Assembly (NCBI GenBank): GCA_049318625.1
Contig: JBMOGA010000014.1
Location: forward strand, 1 to 64,000
DNA from: JBMOGA01 sp049318625
GTDB taxonomy: Bacteria > Pseudomonadota > Alphaproteobacteria > Rhizobiales > Hyphomicrobiaceae
DNA length: 64,000 nt
Direction: 5' to 3'
Every line of letters begins with the position of its first letter. Position 1 is the stretch's first letter. Positions 41,030 through 50,892 of the stretch are shown here, piece by piece. A program made the position numbers and the translations under genes. Below the pieces are notes generated by a model. It ran no database searches. It was given only the letters and a program-made list of their open reading frames with translations, and was not told the origin of the DNA.

Positions 41030-43264
41030 ATGGGGCTCTTCGAACGAGATCGGGCCGACCCCCGCCATCGCTGGCCACCGCGACGGCTGTTCGGACTATG
41101 GCGCCAACCCGCCGCCTGGCACCACCTCGACTGGGATCACCGCAGCCCGCTGCGCAAGGGCATCATAGCCCAGCTACCCTGGCGATGGCGGCTGTTGATC
41201 CGCATCCCGCTCTACGGCCTCGCCGCGATGGCCACCGCGCTGTTCGGACTTTTTGTCTATTATTCGATGATGTTTCCGAACCCGCTCGCACTCGGACTTC
41301 GCGAGCGCTCTCCCGTCATCCGCATTCTCGCCCGCGACGGCAGCCAACTCGCCGAGCGCGGCACCGCCTACGACTACCTGCCGTTGGACCTCGTGCCGGT
41401 GCACGTGCGCAATGCCGTGCTCGCGACCGAGGACCACCGGTTCTATGAGCATTGGGGCGTCGATACGCTCGGCGTTCTGCGGGCGAGCTTCGCCAACCTC
41501 AGGGCCGGACGCTATGCCCAGGGCGGCTCGACCATCACGCAGCAACTCGCGAAGAATGTCTTTCTCAGCGGCGAGCGGACACTCGAGCGCAAGGTCGAGG
41601 AGTTGCTGCTCGCGCTGTGGCTCGAGATCCGGTTGAGCAAGGACGAGATCCTGGAACTCTATCTCAACCGCGTCTACTTCGGCGGCGGCGCCTACGGCAT
41701 CGAGGGCGCCGCGCAGCGCTATTTCGAGAAGTCGGCCCGCAACCTCACGCTCCCCGAGGCCGCCGTGCTCGCTGGCCTGCTGAAGGCTCCGTCGCGGTTC
41801 TCGCCATTCGCCAATCCGGCCGCCGCACGCTCCCGCGGCCGCGTTGTGCTGCAGCGGATGCTCGAGGCGGGCAAGATCGACGCCGCACAACACGAGGCCG
41901 CCGGCCTCGTCAGCGTTCGCTTCGCCGACGCCAGACCGCAGCGCGATCCGTCCGGCATCGAATACGCGGTCGACTTCGTGCTGGAGCGCCTGCCCCCGTT
42001 GGTCGGCGCCGGGCATTCAGAACTCATCGTCGAGACCACCTTCGACGCGAGCCTCCAACGCACCGCGCAGCAGGTCGTGCGCGATGTCCTCGAGCGGCAG
42101 GCCCAGCAGCACGGCGCCAGCCAGGGCGCCACCGTCGTGCTCGATGGTTCCGGCGGCATTCTTGCGCTCGTCGGTGGCCGGGATCACGCGGACAGTCAGT
42201 TCAACCGCGCCGTCCGCTCCCAGCGTCAGCCCGGCTCGGCATTCAAGCCCATCGTCTACCTCGCCGCCATCGAGGCCGGCATGACTCCGGACACGATCGT
42301 CCAGGACGTCGCCACGACCATCGACGGCTGGCAACCGCGCAACGACGACGGAGCACACCGCGGCCGCCTGCCGCTGCGCAGCGCACTCGCCGCCTCGGTC
42401 AATACCATCGCCGTCCGCCTGCAGGTGCAGCTCGGCGCACCCAGGATCGTCGAGGTGGCCCGGCGGCTAGGAATCGTATCGGACTTGCACACACGCCCGT
42501 CGCTGGCACTCGGCACGTCGGAGGTCACTCCCCTGGAACTGGCGGTCGCCTACGCGACGCTGGCCAATGGCGGATCAACCGTCAGACCGCACGCCATCCG
42601 CCGCGTCCGCATGGGCTCGGGGCGCATCCTCTACGCCCGCCGCCCGCTGCCGGCCCGCCGTGCGGTGGCGCCCGACCATGCTGGCGCCATGAACGACATG
42701 CTGCACACCGCGGTCGAGGCGGGCACAGGGCGGCGCGCGCGGCTCGCCCGCCATGTCGTGGCCGGCAAGACGGGTACCACCCAGGACTTTCGCGATGCCT
42801 GGTTCATCGGCTACACGGCCCATGCCACGGCCGCTGTCTGGGTCGGCAACGACAACGGCCGGCCCATGGAGCGCGTGGCCGGTGGCACGCTGCCCGCCGA
42901 GATCTGGCAGCGCGTGATGACCGCCGCCCACGCGGGCCTGGAACCACGCGCACTGCCCGGCATCGACAATGCCCCGCGGCAACCCGTTCCGTTGCGCAAG
43001 ATCCCGCGCGATCCGCCGACCGCACCCGCCGCAGATCCGTCGCACTCTGGCCGCGCGACCCGTTTGCCGGGCGCCACGCTCGGCAGCATGACGTTGATCG
43101 ACAAGCCACCCGAAACGGTGGCGACGCCGGGGCACGATGCGCCGCCCCGCCCCGACCGGATCGACGACGACTTCGTGCGGCGCGCCATCAACGGAGTTGC
43201 CCCCATCGCGCCCGATCGGCCGGAGCAGAGCCGCTTGGCCGGTTTCCCGCCACGCAGGCCCTAG
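41030..43264 (+). CDS. Class A penicillin-binding protein (bifunctional transglycosylase/transpeptidase)
   Basis: 744 aa. A cytoplasmic N-terminus rich in Arg and Trp, one membrane anchor (LYGLAAMATALFGLFVYY, about residues 62-79), a GT51 glycosyltransferase domain with ATEDHRFYEHWG (Glu134), GGSTITQQLAKN and KVEELLLALWLE, then a transpeptidase domain with the nucleophile Ser403 in GSAFKPIVYL (SxxK), SVN, and KTGTT at Lys580. The Pro-rich C-terminal tail (from ~660) is low complexity. Polymerises and cross-links peptidoglycan. The CtrA box upstream suggests cell-cycle timing. Confidence 0.95.
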   Translation: MGLFERDRADPRHRWPPRRLFGLWRQPAAWHHLDWDHRSPLRKGIIAQLPWRWRLLIRIPLYGLAAMATALFGLFVYYSMMFPNPLALGLRERSPVIRILARDGSQLAERGTAYDYLPLDLVPVHVRNAVLATEDHRFYEHWGVDTLGVLRASFANLRAGRYAQGGSTITQQLAKNVFLSGERTLERKVEELLLALWLEIRLSKDEILELYLNRVYFGGGAYGIEGAAQRYFEKSARNLTLPEAAVLAGLLKAPSRFSPFANPAAARSRGRVVLQRMLEAGKIDAAQHEAAGLVSVRFADARPQRDPSGIEYAVDFVLERLPPLVGAGHSELIVETTFDASLQRTAQQVVRDVLERQAQQHGASQGATVVLDGSGGILALVGGRDHADSQFNRAVRSQRQPGSAFKPIVYLAAIEAGMTPDTIVQDVATTIDGWQPRNDDGAHRGRLPLRSALAASVNTIAVRLQVQLGAPRIVEVARRLGIVSDLHTRPSLALGTSEVTPLELAVAYATLANGGSTVRPHAIRRVRMGSGRILYARRPLPARRAVAPDHAGAMNDMLHTAVEAGTGRRARLARHVVAGKTGTTQDFRDAWFIGYTAHATAAVWVGNDNGRPMERVAGGTLPAEIWQRVMTAAHAGLEPRALPGIDNAPRQPVPLRKIPRDPPTAPAADPSHSGRATRLPGATLGSMTLIDKPPETVATPGHDAPPRPDRIDDDFVRRAINGVAPIAPDRPEQSRLAGFPPRRP

Positions 43265-43388
43265 GCCGAGGGTCCGATCGGCCGAAGAGCAACGGCGCGC
43301 GTCGACCAAGACCGTGACCCAAGCTCCGCAAGTGGAACTTGGAAATCCTCTGGATCAACGAGCCGCTGAAACCAGGACCGGAGTCCCG

Positions 43389-44138
43389 TCAGGCCATCGC
43401 CCCGTAGCGGTGCAGGTCCGTGCCGTTGGCGTAGAGCCACCGGCGGGCCGGCTCCATGTCCGGCATCGTCTCGCGCACCAGGGCCCAGAACTTCTTGCCG
43501 TGATTCATCTCTCTGAGATGCGCGACCTCATGGGCAGCGACGTAGTCCAGCACGAAGGGTGGTGCCAGGATCAGCCGCCACGAAAACGACAGCACGCCGG
43601 TCGTCGAACAGGAACCCCACCGGCTCAACTGGTCACGCACCGCGATGCGCTTGGCGCGAACGTCCAAGTGCCGCGCATGATGGCGCACCCGCACATCGAG
43701 ATCGCGCCGCGCCTGCTCGACCAGCCAATCCTTGAGCCGCCGCGCCGCATGTTCCGGCTCGCCCGCCACCACCAGCGCCCGGCCCTCATCGCCCGACCCT
43801 GTGACCGTGACGACGCCCACCTGCGATCCCGTGCGCGCGACGGCCACGACATGCGGCTCGCCGCGCAAAGGCACCTGCGCGCCCTCGGCGAAGGGTACAG
43901 CGTCCGGAATGGAAACGAGCTTCTGCCGCACCCACTCGGCATGGCGATGGACGAACTTGTCGGCGGCATTGAGATCGCAGCGCAGCGGCAGCGTCAGGAT
44001 GACGGCCCGATGAGTCCGGCTGACTCGCAAGGTCATGCGCCGCGCGGCCGGATGGCGACGCACCTCCACGGTGGCATCCACACCGGGAATCATCAAACCC
44101 TTCGCAGAATGGCGCGCAGTGCTGCGCGAATCCCGCAT
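43389..44138 (-). CDS. YgjP/DUF45-type metallopeptidase (M48-like)
   Basis: 249 aa. The zinc motif HEVAHLREMNHGKKFW contains HExxH plus the third His, preceded by SRWGSCSTTGVLSFSWRL, the YgjP family signature. The N-terminal half (EVRRHPAARRMTLRVSRTHR) is the DUF45 beta domain. Cytoplasmic putative protease; target unknown. ATG 44138 is preferred because GAGAGG lies properly upstream; a codon at 44186 is in frame too. The stop is 125 bp beyond the converging PBP gene stop. Confidence 0.88.
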   Translation of the reverse strand: MRDSRSTARHSAKGLMIPGVDATVEVRRHPAARRMTLRVSRTHRAVILTLPLRCDLNAADKFVHRHAEWVRQKLVSIPDAVPFAEGAQVPLRGEPHVVAVARTGSQVGVVTVTGSGDEGRALVVAGEPEHAARRLKDWLVEQARRDLDVRVRHHARHLDVRAKRIAVRDQLSRWGSCSTTGVLSFSWRLILAPPFVLDYVAAHEVAHLREMNHGKKFWALVRETMPDMEPARRWLYANGTDLHRYGAMA

Positions 44139-44469
44139 GGTCAACCTCTCGACTGAACGCAAAATCACCACGAGCCGCCGAACCACGCATCGTCAGATTC
44201 GGCCCCGCCCTTCGCATGGCTAGCAGGGACGCGTGTCACATCTCTAGCGCTAAACGGAGGCAAGGTCTGCAACGCCTGAACGACTGTTGCAGCATCGCGC
44301 CACCGGTTGCCCGGCTCGGTACACGGCGCCACCCCGGCAGCTTACCCTATTGAACTGATCCGATATCTGATTTTTTATTGCGTCGCCTCATGCACAGGCG
44401 CATCCTCTGGCGCGACGATCCGCCCGCAAGCAGCTGTGTTTGCGGCCGCTTGCGGGCGGAAACCGGCGA
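44139..44469. other. 331-bp intergenic region with a strong inverted repeat (44420-44459)
   Basis: No gene is recognisable. The 12-bp perfect inverted repeat CCGCCCGCAAGC / GCTTGCGGGCGG with a 16-nt loop starts 11 bp after the stop of the Fe(III)-binding protein gene (minus strand) and probably terminates its message; no T-tract follows. The rest would carry the promoter of the metallopeptidase gene, whose elements I cannot assign. Confidence 0.55.
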
Positions 44470-45507
44470 TCAGCCGGTTGGACCGGCATCGAAGCCGACC
44501 GTATCGACCAACTCCGACGCCCGCACGCGATACTTGGCGATCGCGTCGAGGCCCAACGCATCGGGCTTCAGCACGCCCCAGCTCTTGACCAAGTCCGACG
44601 CCTCCACCTTGGGATTGACCGGATACTCGTTGTTCGCCTCGGCATAAATCTTCTGAGCCGCTTCGGAGGTCAGGAACTCCAGCAATTTCCCTGCCTCGGC
44701 CTTGTGGGGCGCATGCTTGGTCATGGCGACACCCGAGATGTTGACGTGCGAGCCGCGATCGCCGGCATTGGGGAACAGCATCTTGACGGAGTCGGCCCAC
44801 GGCTTCTGCGCCGGGTTCTTCAGCATCGCCGCCATGTAGTACGTATTGCCGATCGCCAGGTCGCACTTGCCCGCCTGCACGTCGCGCACCTGCTCGCGGT
44901 CACCACCCGCCGGCTTTCCGGCGAGATTGGCCTTCAATCCGCGCAACCACTTCACAGCTTCCGCCTCGCCCTTGTGGGCAATCACCGATGCGATAAGAGC
45001 GGTGTTGTAGGCGTGCTGACCGGAGCGAACGCAGATCTTGCCGCGCCATTTCGGATCGGCCAGTTCCTCGTAGGTGATGGTATCCTGCTTCACACGCTCC
45101 TTCGACGCGTAGACGATCCGCGCCCGCATCGACAGCCCGAACCAATGGCCTTCGGCATCGCGCAGCGGCGCCGGCACGCCGGCCAGAACGGCGGCGTTCG
45201 TGACCGCCTGCGTCAGGCCCGCCGCTTTGGCCTCCGAGAGGCGGGTTGAATCGACGGTCAGCAGGATATCCGCCGGGCTGTTCGCACCCTCCGCGGCCAG
45301 CCGCTCGTTGAGCCCGGCGCTCGCGAACACCACGTTGGTCTTGATGCCGGTCCTCTGGGTGAAGGCCTCGAGCAACGGAGCAATAAGCCCGGGCTCTCGA
45401 TAGGAGTAGATGTTGACTTGGCCTTGGGCCAAGGCGGCAGGCGAGAAGGCGAGGGTGCCCGCAAGCACCAGCGGACGCGCATGGCGCCGCATACGTTGGA
45501 CGAACAT
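44470..45507 (-). CDS. Periplasmic Fe(III) ABC-transporter substrate-binding protein (FbpA/IdiA type)
   Basis: 345 aa with a Sec signal peptide (RPLVLAGTLAFSPAALAQG). Mature N-terminus VNIYSYREPGLIAPLLEAFTQRTGIK and the tyrosine pair in GNTYYMAAM (Fe(III)-coordinating in FbpA) place it with ferric-iron binding proteins, class II periplasmic receptors. ATG 45507 follows GGAGA. No permease or ATPase gene adjoins it, so it is an orphan receptor here; its partner must be elsewhere. Confidence 0.9.
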   Translation of the reverse strand: MFVQRMRRHARPLVLAGTLAFSPAALAQGQVNIYSYREPGLIAPLLEAFTQRTGIKTNVVFASAGLNERLAAEGANSPADILLTVDSTRLSEAKAAGLTQAVTNAAVLAGVPAPLRDAEGHWFGLSMRARIVYASKERVKQDTITYEELADPKWRGKICVRSGQHAYNTALIASVIAHKGEAEAVKWLRGLKANLAGKPAGGDREQVRDVQAGKCDLAIGNTYYMAAMLKNPAQKPWADSVKMLFPNAGDRGSHVNISGVAMTKHAPHKAEAGKLLEFLTSEAAQKIYAEANNEYPVNPKVEASDLVKSWGVLKPDALGLDAIAKYRVRASELVDTVGFDAGPTG

Positions 45508-45660
45508 CGACAATCTCCAAACCTCGGGGGTCAAGGCCCCGCATCGGACACCGCAAGAGCGCGGTACCGCGAAAAAAATCAGCGCGCACCCATCGGGTCA
45601 AGCGCAAACGGCCAAATCTGGATGAAAAAGATCAACATTGGAATCGTTCAAAATGGTAGA

Positions 45661-45697
45661 GGGCCGCCAGCTTGATTTGCATCAAACCCGGCGGCCC
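45661..45697 (-). terminator. Two-tier hairpin terminator after gyrB, capped by a GCAA tetraloop
   Basis: On the minus strand GGGCCGCC pairs with GGCGGCCC; inside, GTTTGAT pairs with ATCAAGC (one G-U) around loop GCAA, a GNRA tetraloop. Bulges are 2 nt and 1 nt. It begins 6 bp after the gyrB stop and is followed by TCTACCATTTTG, a poor T-tract. Confidence 0.7.
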
Positions 45698-45703
45698 CGA
45701 AGG

Positions 45704-48151
45704 TCAGACGTCGACACTCGCGTTCAAGGCGTTGTCCTGGATGAATTCGCGCCGCGGCTCGACCACATCACCCATCAGCTTGGAGAAGATCTCGTCGGCC
45801 TCGCCGAGGTCACCGATCTTCACCTGCAGCAACGTCCGGCTCTCGCGGTCCAGCGTGGTCTCCCACAGCTGCTCCGGATTCATTTCGCCGAGACCTTTAT
45901 AGCGCTGCAGGGCCAACCCCTTCCGGCCACCCTCGTAGACCGCCTTCAGCAACCCACCCGGCCCGTAGACGGACGTTTCCATGTCCTTCCGACGGAACGT
46001 TGCCGGCATATCGTAGATTTCCGAAAGATGCTGATGCCGCTCGTTCAGCCGCCGCGCGTCGACAGACACCAGGAACGCCCGGTCGAGCACGTGCGCCTCG
46101 CGCACCCCGCGCACCTCACGGACGAATATCAAGCCTTCGTTGTCGGAAAGCTTGCCCTCCCAGCCCCGTTCGGTCTCCTCGGCGATGTTGTCGAGGCGCC
46201 TCGCCACCTCGCGGGCCTTGTCCTCGGCCGATTCCCGGCTGGTCAGGATCCGCCCGTCGAGCGCTCCGCCGATGGCCGCCTGCTCCACGATGAACCGCGC
46301 GTAACGACTGTGCAGCCCATCGAGTATCCCCTGCAGCACGCGCGCCGTCTCCACGATGTCGCGGAGATCCTTGCCGGCCCGCACCTCGCCAGACGCGAGC
46401 CTGAGTGCCGAATCTTCGATACCCGTGTCGATCAGATAGTCCTCGAGGGCGCGCTGGTCCTTCAGGTACCGCTCGGATTTGCCCTTGGTGACTTTGTAGA
46501 GCGGCGGTTGCGCGATGTAGAGATGCCCCTTCTCCACCAGCTCCGGCATCTGCCGATAGAAGAACGTCAGCAGCAGCGTGCGGATGTGCGCCCCGTCGAC
46601 GTCGGCGTCCGTCATGATGATGATCTTATGGTAGCGGAGCTTGGCGAGGTTGAAATCGTCGCGCCCGATGCCGGTTCCGAGCGCCGTGATCAACGTGCCG
46701 ATCTCCTGGCTCGACAGCATCTTGTCGAACCGCGCCCGCTCCACGTTCAGGATCTTGCCGCGGATCGGCAGCACCGCCTGGAACTCCCGGTTGCGCGCCT
46801 GTTTGGCCGACCCGCCCGCCGAGTCACCCTCGACGATGAACATCTCCGTATTCGCCGCGTTGCGATCCTGGCACTCGGCCAGCTTGCCCGGCAGGTTCGC
46901 CATGTCGAGCGCACCCTTGCGGCGCGTCAGCTCGCGAGCTTTACGGGCCGCCTCGCGCGCCGCCGCCGCCTCGGCGACCTTGGCGACGATGATCTTCGCT
47001 TCCTTCGGATGCTCCTCGAACCACTGGCTGAGCTGGTCACCCACGATGTTCTCGACCGCCGGCTTGACCTCGGACGAGACGAGCTTGTCTTTCGTCTGGC
47101 TGGAGAACTTGGGGTCGGGCACCTTGACCGACAGCACAGAAGTCAAACCCTCGCGGGCGTCGTCGCCGGTCAGCGACACCTTCTCGCGCTTCGCGATGCC
47201 GGTTTCTTCCGCATACTTATTGATGACGCGCGTGAGGGCCGCACGGTAGCCGGCGAGATGCGTGCCACCGTCGCGCTGAGGAATGTTGTTCGTGAAGCAC
47301 AGCGTCGTCTCGTGATAGCCGTCGTTCCACCACAGACCGAGTTCGACGGAGATACCCTCCCGCTCGCCCCGGATCATGATCGGCGCATCGAAGAGCGACG
47401 AGCGAGAGCGGTCGAGATAGCGCACGAAGGCCGCGACGCCACCGTCATAGATCAGTTCCTCGCGCCTGACGTCGGCGTGGCGTGCATCGGTCAACACGAT
47501 CCGGACACCCGAATTCAGGAAGGCAAGCTCGCGCAGACGATGCTCGAGGGTCGCGAAGTCGAACTCTGTTTTCGTGAATGTCTGACCACTCGGCAGGAAC
47601 GTCACTTCGGTCCCGCGTTGCCCGTCGGCCGGCCCGACGACAGCCAGCGGCCCCGACGGCACGCCGTCGCAGAAGTCGATGACGTGCTGATGCCCCTCCC
47701 GCCAAACGGTCACCTTCAGCGCCGACGACAGCGCATTGACGACCGATACGCCCACGCCGTGCAGGCCGCCGGATACCTTGTAGGAGTTCTGGTCGAACTT
47801 GCCGCCGGCATGCAGTTCGGTCATCACGATCTCGACCGCCGACCGCTTGGGGTCGTGATCGTCATCGTCCTTGATGCCGGTCGGAATGCCGCGACCATTG
47901 TCGCGCACCGTGCACGAGCCGTCGGCATTGAGCGTCACGCTGACCTCGGTCGCATGCCCGCCCAGCGCCTCGTCGATGGCGTTGTCGACGACCTCGTACA
48001 CCATGTGGTGCAAGCCGGAGCCGTCGTCGGTATCGCCGATGTACATGCCGGGACGCTTGCGGACCGCGTCGAGGCCCTTCAGCATCTTGATCGAGCTGGC
48101 ATCGTAGCTGTCGGCGGGCGCGTCGATTTTTCGGGCCGGCTGAGCGCTCAT
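45704..48151 (-). CDS. gyrB: DNA gyrase subunit B
   Basis: 815 aa. GHKL ATPase domain (EVVDNAIDEALGGH; GRGIPTGI; GGLHGVGVSVVNALS), transducer domain with the lysine-bearing loop, then TOPRIM with EGDSAGGSAKQARNREFQAVLP and the metal acids in IIMTDADVDGAHIRTLLL, and a C-terminal RYKGLGEMNPEQLWETT block. With GyrA introduces negative supercoils. ATG 48151 fits the family. It is the last of the dnaA-dnaN-recF-gyrB series on the minus strand, 147 bp after recF. Confidence 0.98.
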   Translation of the reverse strand: MSAQPARKIDAPADSYDASSIKMLKGLDAVRKRPGMYIGDTDDGSGLHHMVYEVVDNAIDEALGGHATEVSVTLNADGSCTVRDNGRGIPTGIKDDDDHDPKRSAVEIVMTELHAGGKFDQNSYKVSGGLHGVGVSVVNALSSALKVTVWREGHQHVIDFCDGVPSGPLAVVGPADGQRGTEVTFLPSGQTFTKTEFDFATLEHRLRELAFLNSGVRIVLTDARHADVRREELIYDGGVAAFVRYLDRSRSSLFDAPIMIRGEREGISVELGLWWNDGYHETTLCFTNNIPQRDGGTHLAGYRAALTRVINKYAEETGIAKREKVSLTGDDAREGLTSVLSVKVPDPKFSSQTKDKLVSSEVKPAVENIVGDQLSQWFEEHPKEAKIIVAKVAEAAAAREAARKARELTRRKGALDMANLPGKLAECQDRNAANTEMFIVEGDSAGGSAKQARNREFQAVLPIRGKILNVERARFDKMLSSQEIGTLITALGTGIGRDDFNLAKLRYHKIIIMTDADVDGAHIRTLLLTFFYRQMPELVEKGHLYIAQPPLYKVTKGKSERYLKDQRALEDYLIDTGIEDSALRLASGEVRAGKDLRDIVETARVLQGILDGLHSRYARFIVEQAAIGGALDGRILTSRESAEDKAREVARRLDNIAEETERGWEGKLSDNEGLIFVREVRGVREAHVLDRAFLVSVDARRLNERHQHLSEIYDMPATFRRKDMETSVYGPGGLLKAVYEGGRKGLALQRYKGLGEMNPEQLWETTLDRESRTLLQVKIGDLGEADEIFSKLMGDVVEPRREFIQDNALNASVDV

Positions 48152-48298
48152 GCGAATTGTCCGTCTGGAGGAAAAGGAGTGTCCCGTGCTTATACCACGG
48201 ACGCGGCCAAAAGACGTTCGAATCGACGTTGGCCAGATAATAGTCGACAGCAAATTTTCTCTATTTGCGCAATGGGTTGCGTCGACGCATGCGCGACA

Positions 48299-49492
48299 TC
48301 ATGAGGGCAGGAAGGGGGCTATGGTCCCATCCTCGACCTTGAGCAGCAGCGCCCGGCCCTCGAGTGAGTCGAAAAGGGCGGCGTCGGTGCCCGTCATCCA
48401 GGCCTGAGTCCGCAGGTGCAGCAGCTCCTCGAACAGCGCCGCCCGGCGCGACGGATCGAGATGCGCCGCGATCTCGTCGAGCAGCAGGATGGGCACGGCA
48501 CCGTCGCGCCGCTCGGCCGCCCGCTCGGCGTGCGCCAGGATGAGCCCCACCAACAGCGCCTTCTGCTCGCCCGTCGAGCACAGGTTGGCCGGCATGGACT
48601 TCGGCCCGTGATGCACGATCAGGTCCGACCGATGCGGCCCATCGAGCGTGCGGCCCGCGCCGCGGTCCCGCTCGCGACCCGCCGCGAGCCGGTCGGCGTA
48701 GTGATCCTCGGCTTCCACGGCTGGCATCCGCGCCACCGCGAGATCGAGGTCACCATCGAGCGCCAGCTTGCTCCACGGGAACGGTGAAAGGGGATCGCGG
48801 TCGCGCCGCGCCAAAATGGTGGCCTGGATCTGAGCAACCGCCTCGGCGCGCATCGCCGCGATCGCAACCCCCGTCTCCGCCATGATCCGCTCGAGCCCCC
48901 CGAGCTGGCCGTGCTGGGTCGCGCCCTGCTCCAGCAGGCGGTTGCGCTGGCGCATGGCCCGCTCGAAATGGCCGAGCCGCGTCCTGTAGCCCGGATCGAA
49001 GCAAAGGATCAGCCGATCGAGAAAACGCCGCCGGTCGGCGGCCGGCCCGGTCAGCAGCCCGTCCATGGCGGGCGTCAGCCAAACCATCTCGATGACGTCG
49101 GCGAGCGCCCCCGAACCGCCCTTGCTCGCACCGTCGATCCGCACGATGCGGCCGGCGCGGGCGTCGCCGAGCCGCGCATCGAGCCCGGTGCCGATTTCGA
49201 CGACCGAACCCGCCACGCGAACGCGCGCCGCCACCGCCCAGTCGCCGGCCCCGCCCTGGCGCGCGACGGTCTCGTAAGCGGCCCGGCGCAGGCCCTGCCC
49301 CGGCGCGATCAGCGAGACCGCTTCCAGCATGTTGGTCTTGCCGGCCCCGTTGGCGCCGAGCAACACCACGGGCCGCGGCCCAGGCTCGACCGTCGCGGTG
49401 CGATAGTTGCGAAAGTTGGTGAGCGCGATCCGCTCGATCCAGAATTCGGGACCGAGGTCAGGGGGCGTCGCGGTGCGGCGCGCGGCGTCCAT
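48299..49492 (-). CDS. recF: DNA replication and repair protein RecF
   Basis: 397 aa. Walker A LLGANGAGKTNMLEAVSL (residues ~43-60), the RecF-type internal signature DRRRFLDRLI, and the ABC-type signature region CSTGEQKALLVGLILAHA followed by Walker B ILLLDEIAAHLD. Loads RecA at gaps. ATG 49492 has a perfect AGGAGG upstream. Lies between dnaN and gyrB, the classical order; Ala/Arg-rich N-terminal extension of ~15 residues before the conserved start. Confidence 0.96.
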   Translation of the reverse strand: MDAARRTATPPDLGPEFWIERIALTNFRNYRTATVEPGPRPVVLLGANGAGKTNMLEAVSLIAPGQGLRRAAYETVARQGGAGDWAVAARVRVAGSVVEIGTGLDARLGDARAGRIVRIDGASKGGSGALADVIEMVWLTPAMDGLLTGPAADRRRFLDRLILCFDPGYRTRLGHFERAMRQRNRLLEQGATQHGQLGGLERIMAETGVAIAAMRAEAVAQIQATILARRDRDPLSPFPWSKLALDGDLDLAVARMPAVEAEDHYADRLAAGRERDRGAGRTLDGPHRSDLIVHHGPKSMPANLCSTGEQKALLVGLILAHAERAAERRDGAVPILLLDEIAAHLDPSRRAALFEELLHLRTQAWMTGTDAALFDSLEGRALLLKVEDGTIAPFLPS

Positions 49493-49583
49493 AGGGACCT
49501 CCTGCCGATCGGACGGTGGCGGATCACCCAGCGCGGCCGCCGAATTCGCCCCTTGCCGGCCCCATCCCTTGGACAAAGGGGGC

Positions 49584-50702
49584 CTACACCCGCATCGGCA
49601 TCAGCACGTACAGCGCGCCCTCGTCACCGCTGTCCATGACCATGGTCGGAGAACCGGGATCGGCCAGCTTGAAGACCGTCTGGTCGCTTTCAAGTTGGCC
49701 CGCGATGTCGAGCAGATACCGCGCGTTGAAGCCGATTTCCAGCGGCTGCGCGGCATAGTCAACGCCGATCTCCTCGGTCGCGCTGCCACCCTCGGGATTG
49801 TTCACCGAAAGCACGAGCTTGGCGCTCGAAATGTTGAGCTTCACGGCCCGGCCGCGCTCGCTGGCGATCGTCGACACACGATCGACGGCGCTGGTGAACG
49901 CGACGTTGGAGACCGTCATCTCCTTGTCGTTGCCCTGCGGAATCACACGCGCATAGTCCGGGAACGTCCCGTCGATCAGCTTCGACACCAGCGTGATCGG
50001 TCCGATCTCGAACCGCACCTTGGCGGTCGATACGCCGACCTTGATGACCAAGCTCGTGTCTTCGAGCAGGCGATGTAGCTCGTGCACCGTCTTGCGCGGA
50101 ATGATGACGCCCGGCATGCCGGTCGCGCCTTCGGGCCGCACGATCTCGACCTGGGCGAGCCGATGGCCGTCGGTCGCCACGGCCCTGAGCCGCGGCTGCC
50201 CCGCCGTCTCCGCGGCATGCAGGAAGATGCCGTTGAGATAGTAACGGGTCTCTTCGGTGGAGATGGCAAAGCGGGTCTTCTCGATCAGCCGCTTGAGATC
50301 GCTCGCGGCGACCTCGAACTCGTGCGTCATCTCGCCGGCCGCGAGATCGGTGAAATCCTCGGCCGGCAGCATCTGCAGCGCGAACCGCGAGTGCCCGGAC
50401 GACAGCGACAGGCGCTCCCGCTCGGCATCCCGCTTGAATTCGACCTGAGCGCCATCGGGCAGTTTGCGCACGATGTCATGAAGCAGATGCGCCGGCACCG
50501 TCACCGCGCCGTCCTGCGTCACCTCGGCCGAAACCGTCTCGCTCACTTCCCGCTCGAGATCGGTGGCCTTCAGCCGCAGCTCACGGCCGTTGGCAGCCAG
50601 CAGGACGTTCGAAAGGATCGGAATCGTGGTCCTTCGCTCGACCACGCTGGTGACATGACTGAGTGCCCTGAGCAGCTCGCCTCTCTCGATCACCAGCCTC
50701 AT
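49584..50702 (-). CDS. dnaN: DNA polymerase III beta sliding clamp
   Basis: 372 aa. The three clamp folds are visible from MRLVIERGELLRALSHVTSVVERRTTIPILSN, through DFTDLAAGEM and DGHRLAQVEI, to the C-terminal end ALYVLMPMRV that lines the protein-binding pocket. The start at 50702 is fixed by family; an upstream TTG would add four residues. Placed 190 bp after dnaA and 91 bp before recF. Confidence 0.98.
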   Translation of the reverse strand: MRLVIERGELLRALSHVTSVVERRTTIPILSNVLLAANGRELRLKATDLEREVSETVSAEVTQDGAVTVPAHLLHDIVRKLPDGAQVEFKRDAERERLSLSSGHSRFALQMLPAEDFTDLAAGEMTHEFEVAASDLKRLIEKTRFAISTEETRYYLNGIFLHAAETAGQPRLRAVATDGHRLAQVEIVRPEGATGMPGVIIPRKTVHELHRLLEDTSLVIKVGVSTAKVRFEIGPITLVSKLIDGTFPDYARVIPQGNDKEMTVSNVAFTSAVDRVSTIASERGRAVKLNISSAKLVLSVNNPEGGSATEEIGVDYAAQPLEIGFNARYLLDIAGQLESDQTVFKLADPGSPTMVMDSGDEGALYVLMPMRV

Positions 50703-50892
50703 GCGATTCCTCAATGCGGTCGAGTGCTGCCACGCCGCTCATCCGAGCCCATTGCTCATAGATTGCTTCGCCCGGGGAACGCAATTGCTGCGGACCCGCA
50801 ACGAAGCGGGGCCGCAGCATGGTCTGAACCGGAGTGGCATGCAAGGGGGCGCGGAAACGCCCGTGCAGAGCGCTCGGCCGGCGCGAGCTATT

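Noticed and set aside
45672..45685. FNR/FixK box TTGAT-N4-ATCAA upstream of the iron receptor gene
   Set aside because: It is the inner stem of the gyrB terminator hairpin with a GCAA tetraloop and 165 bp from the receptor start; kept only as a low-interest note.
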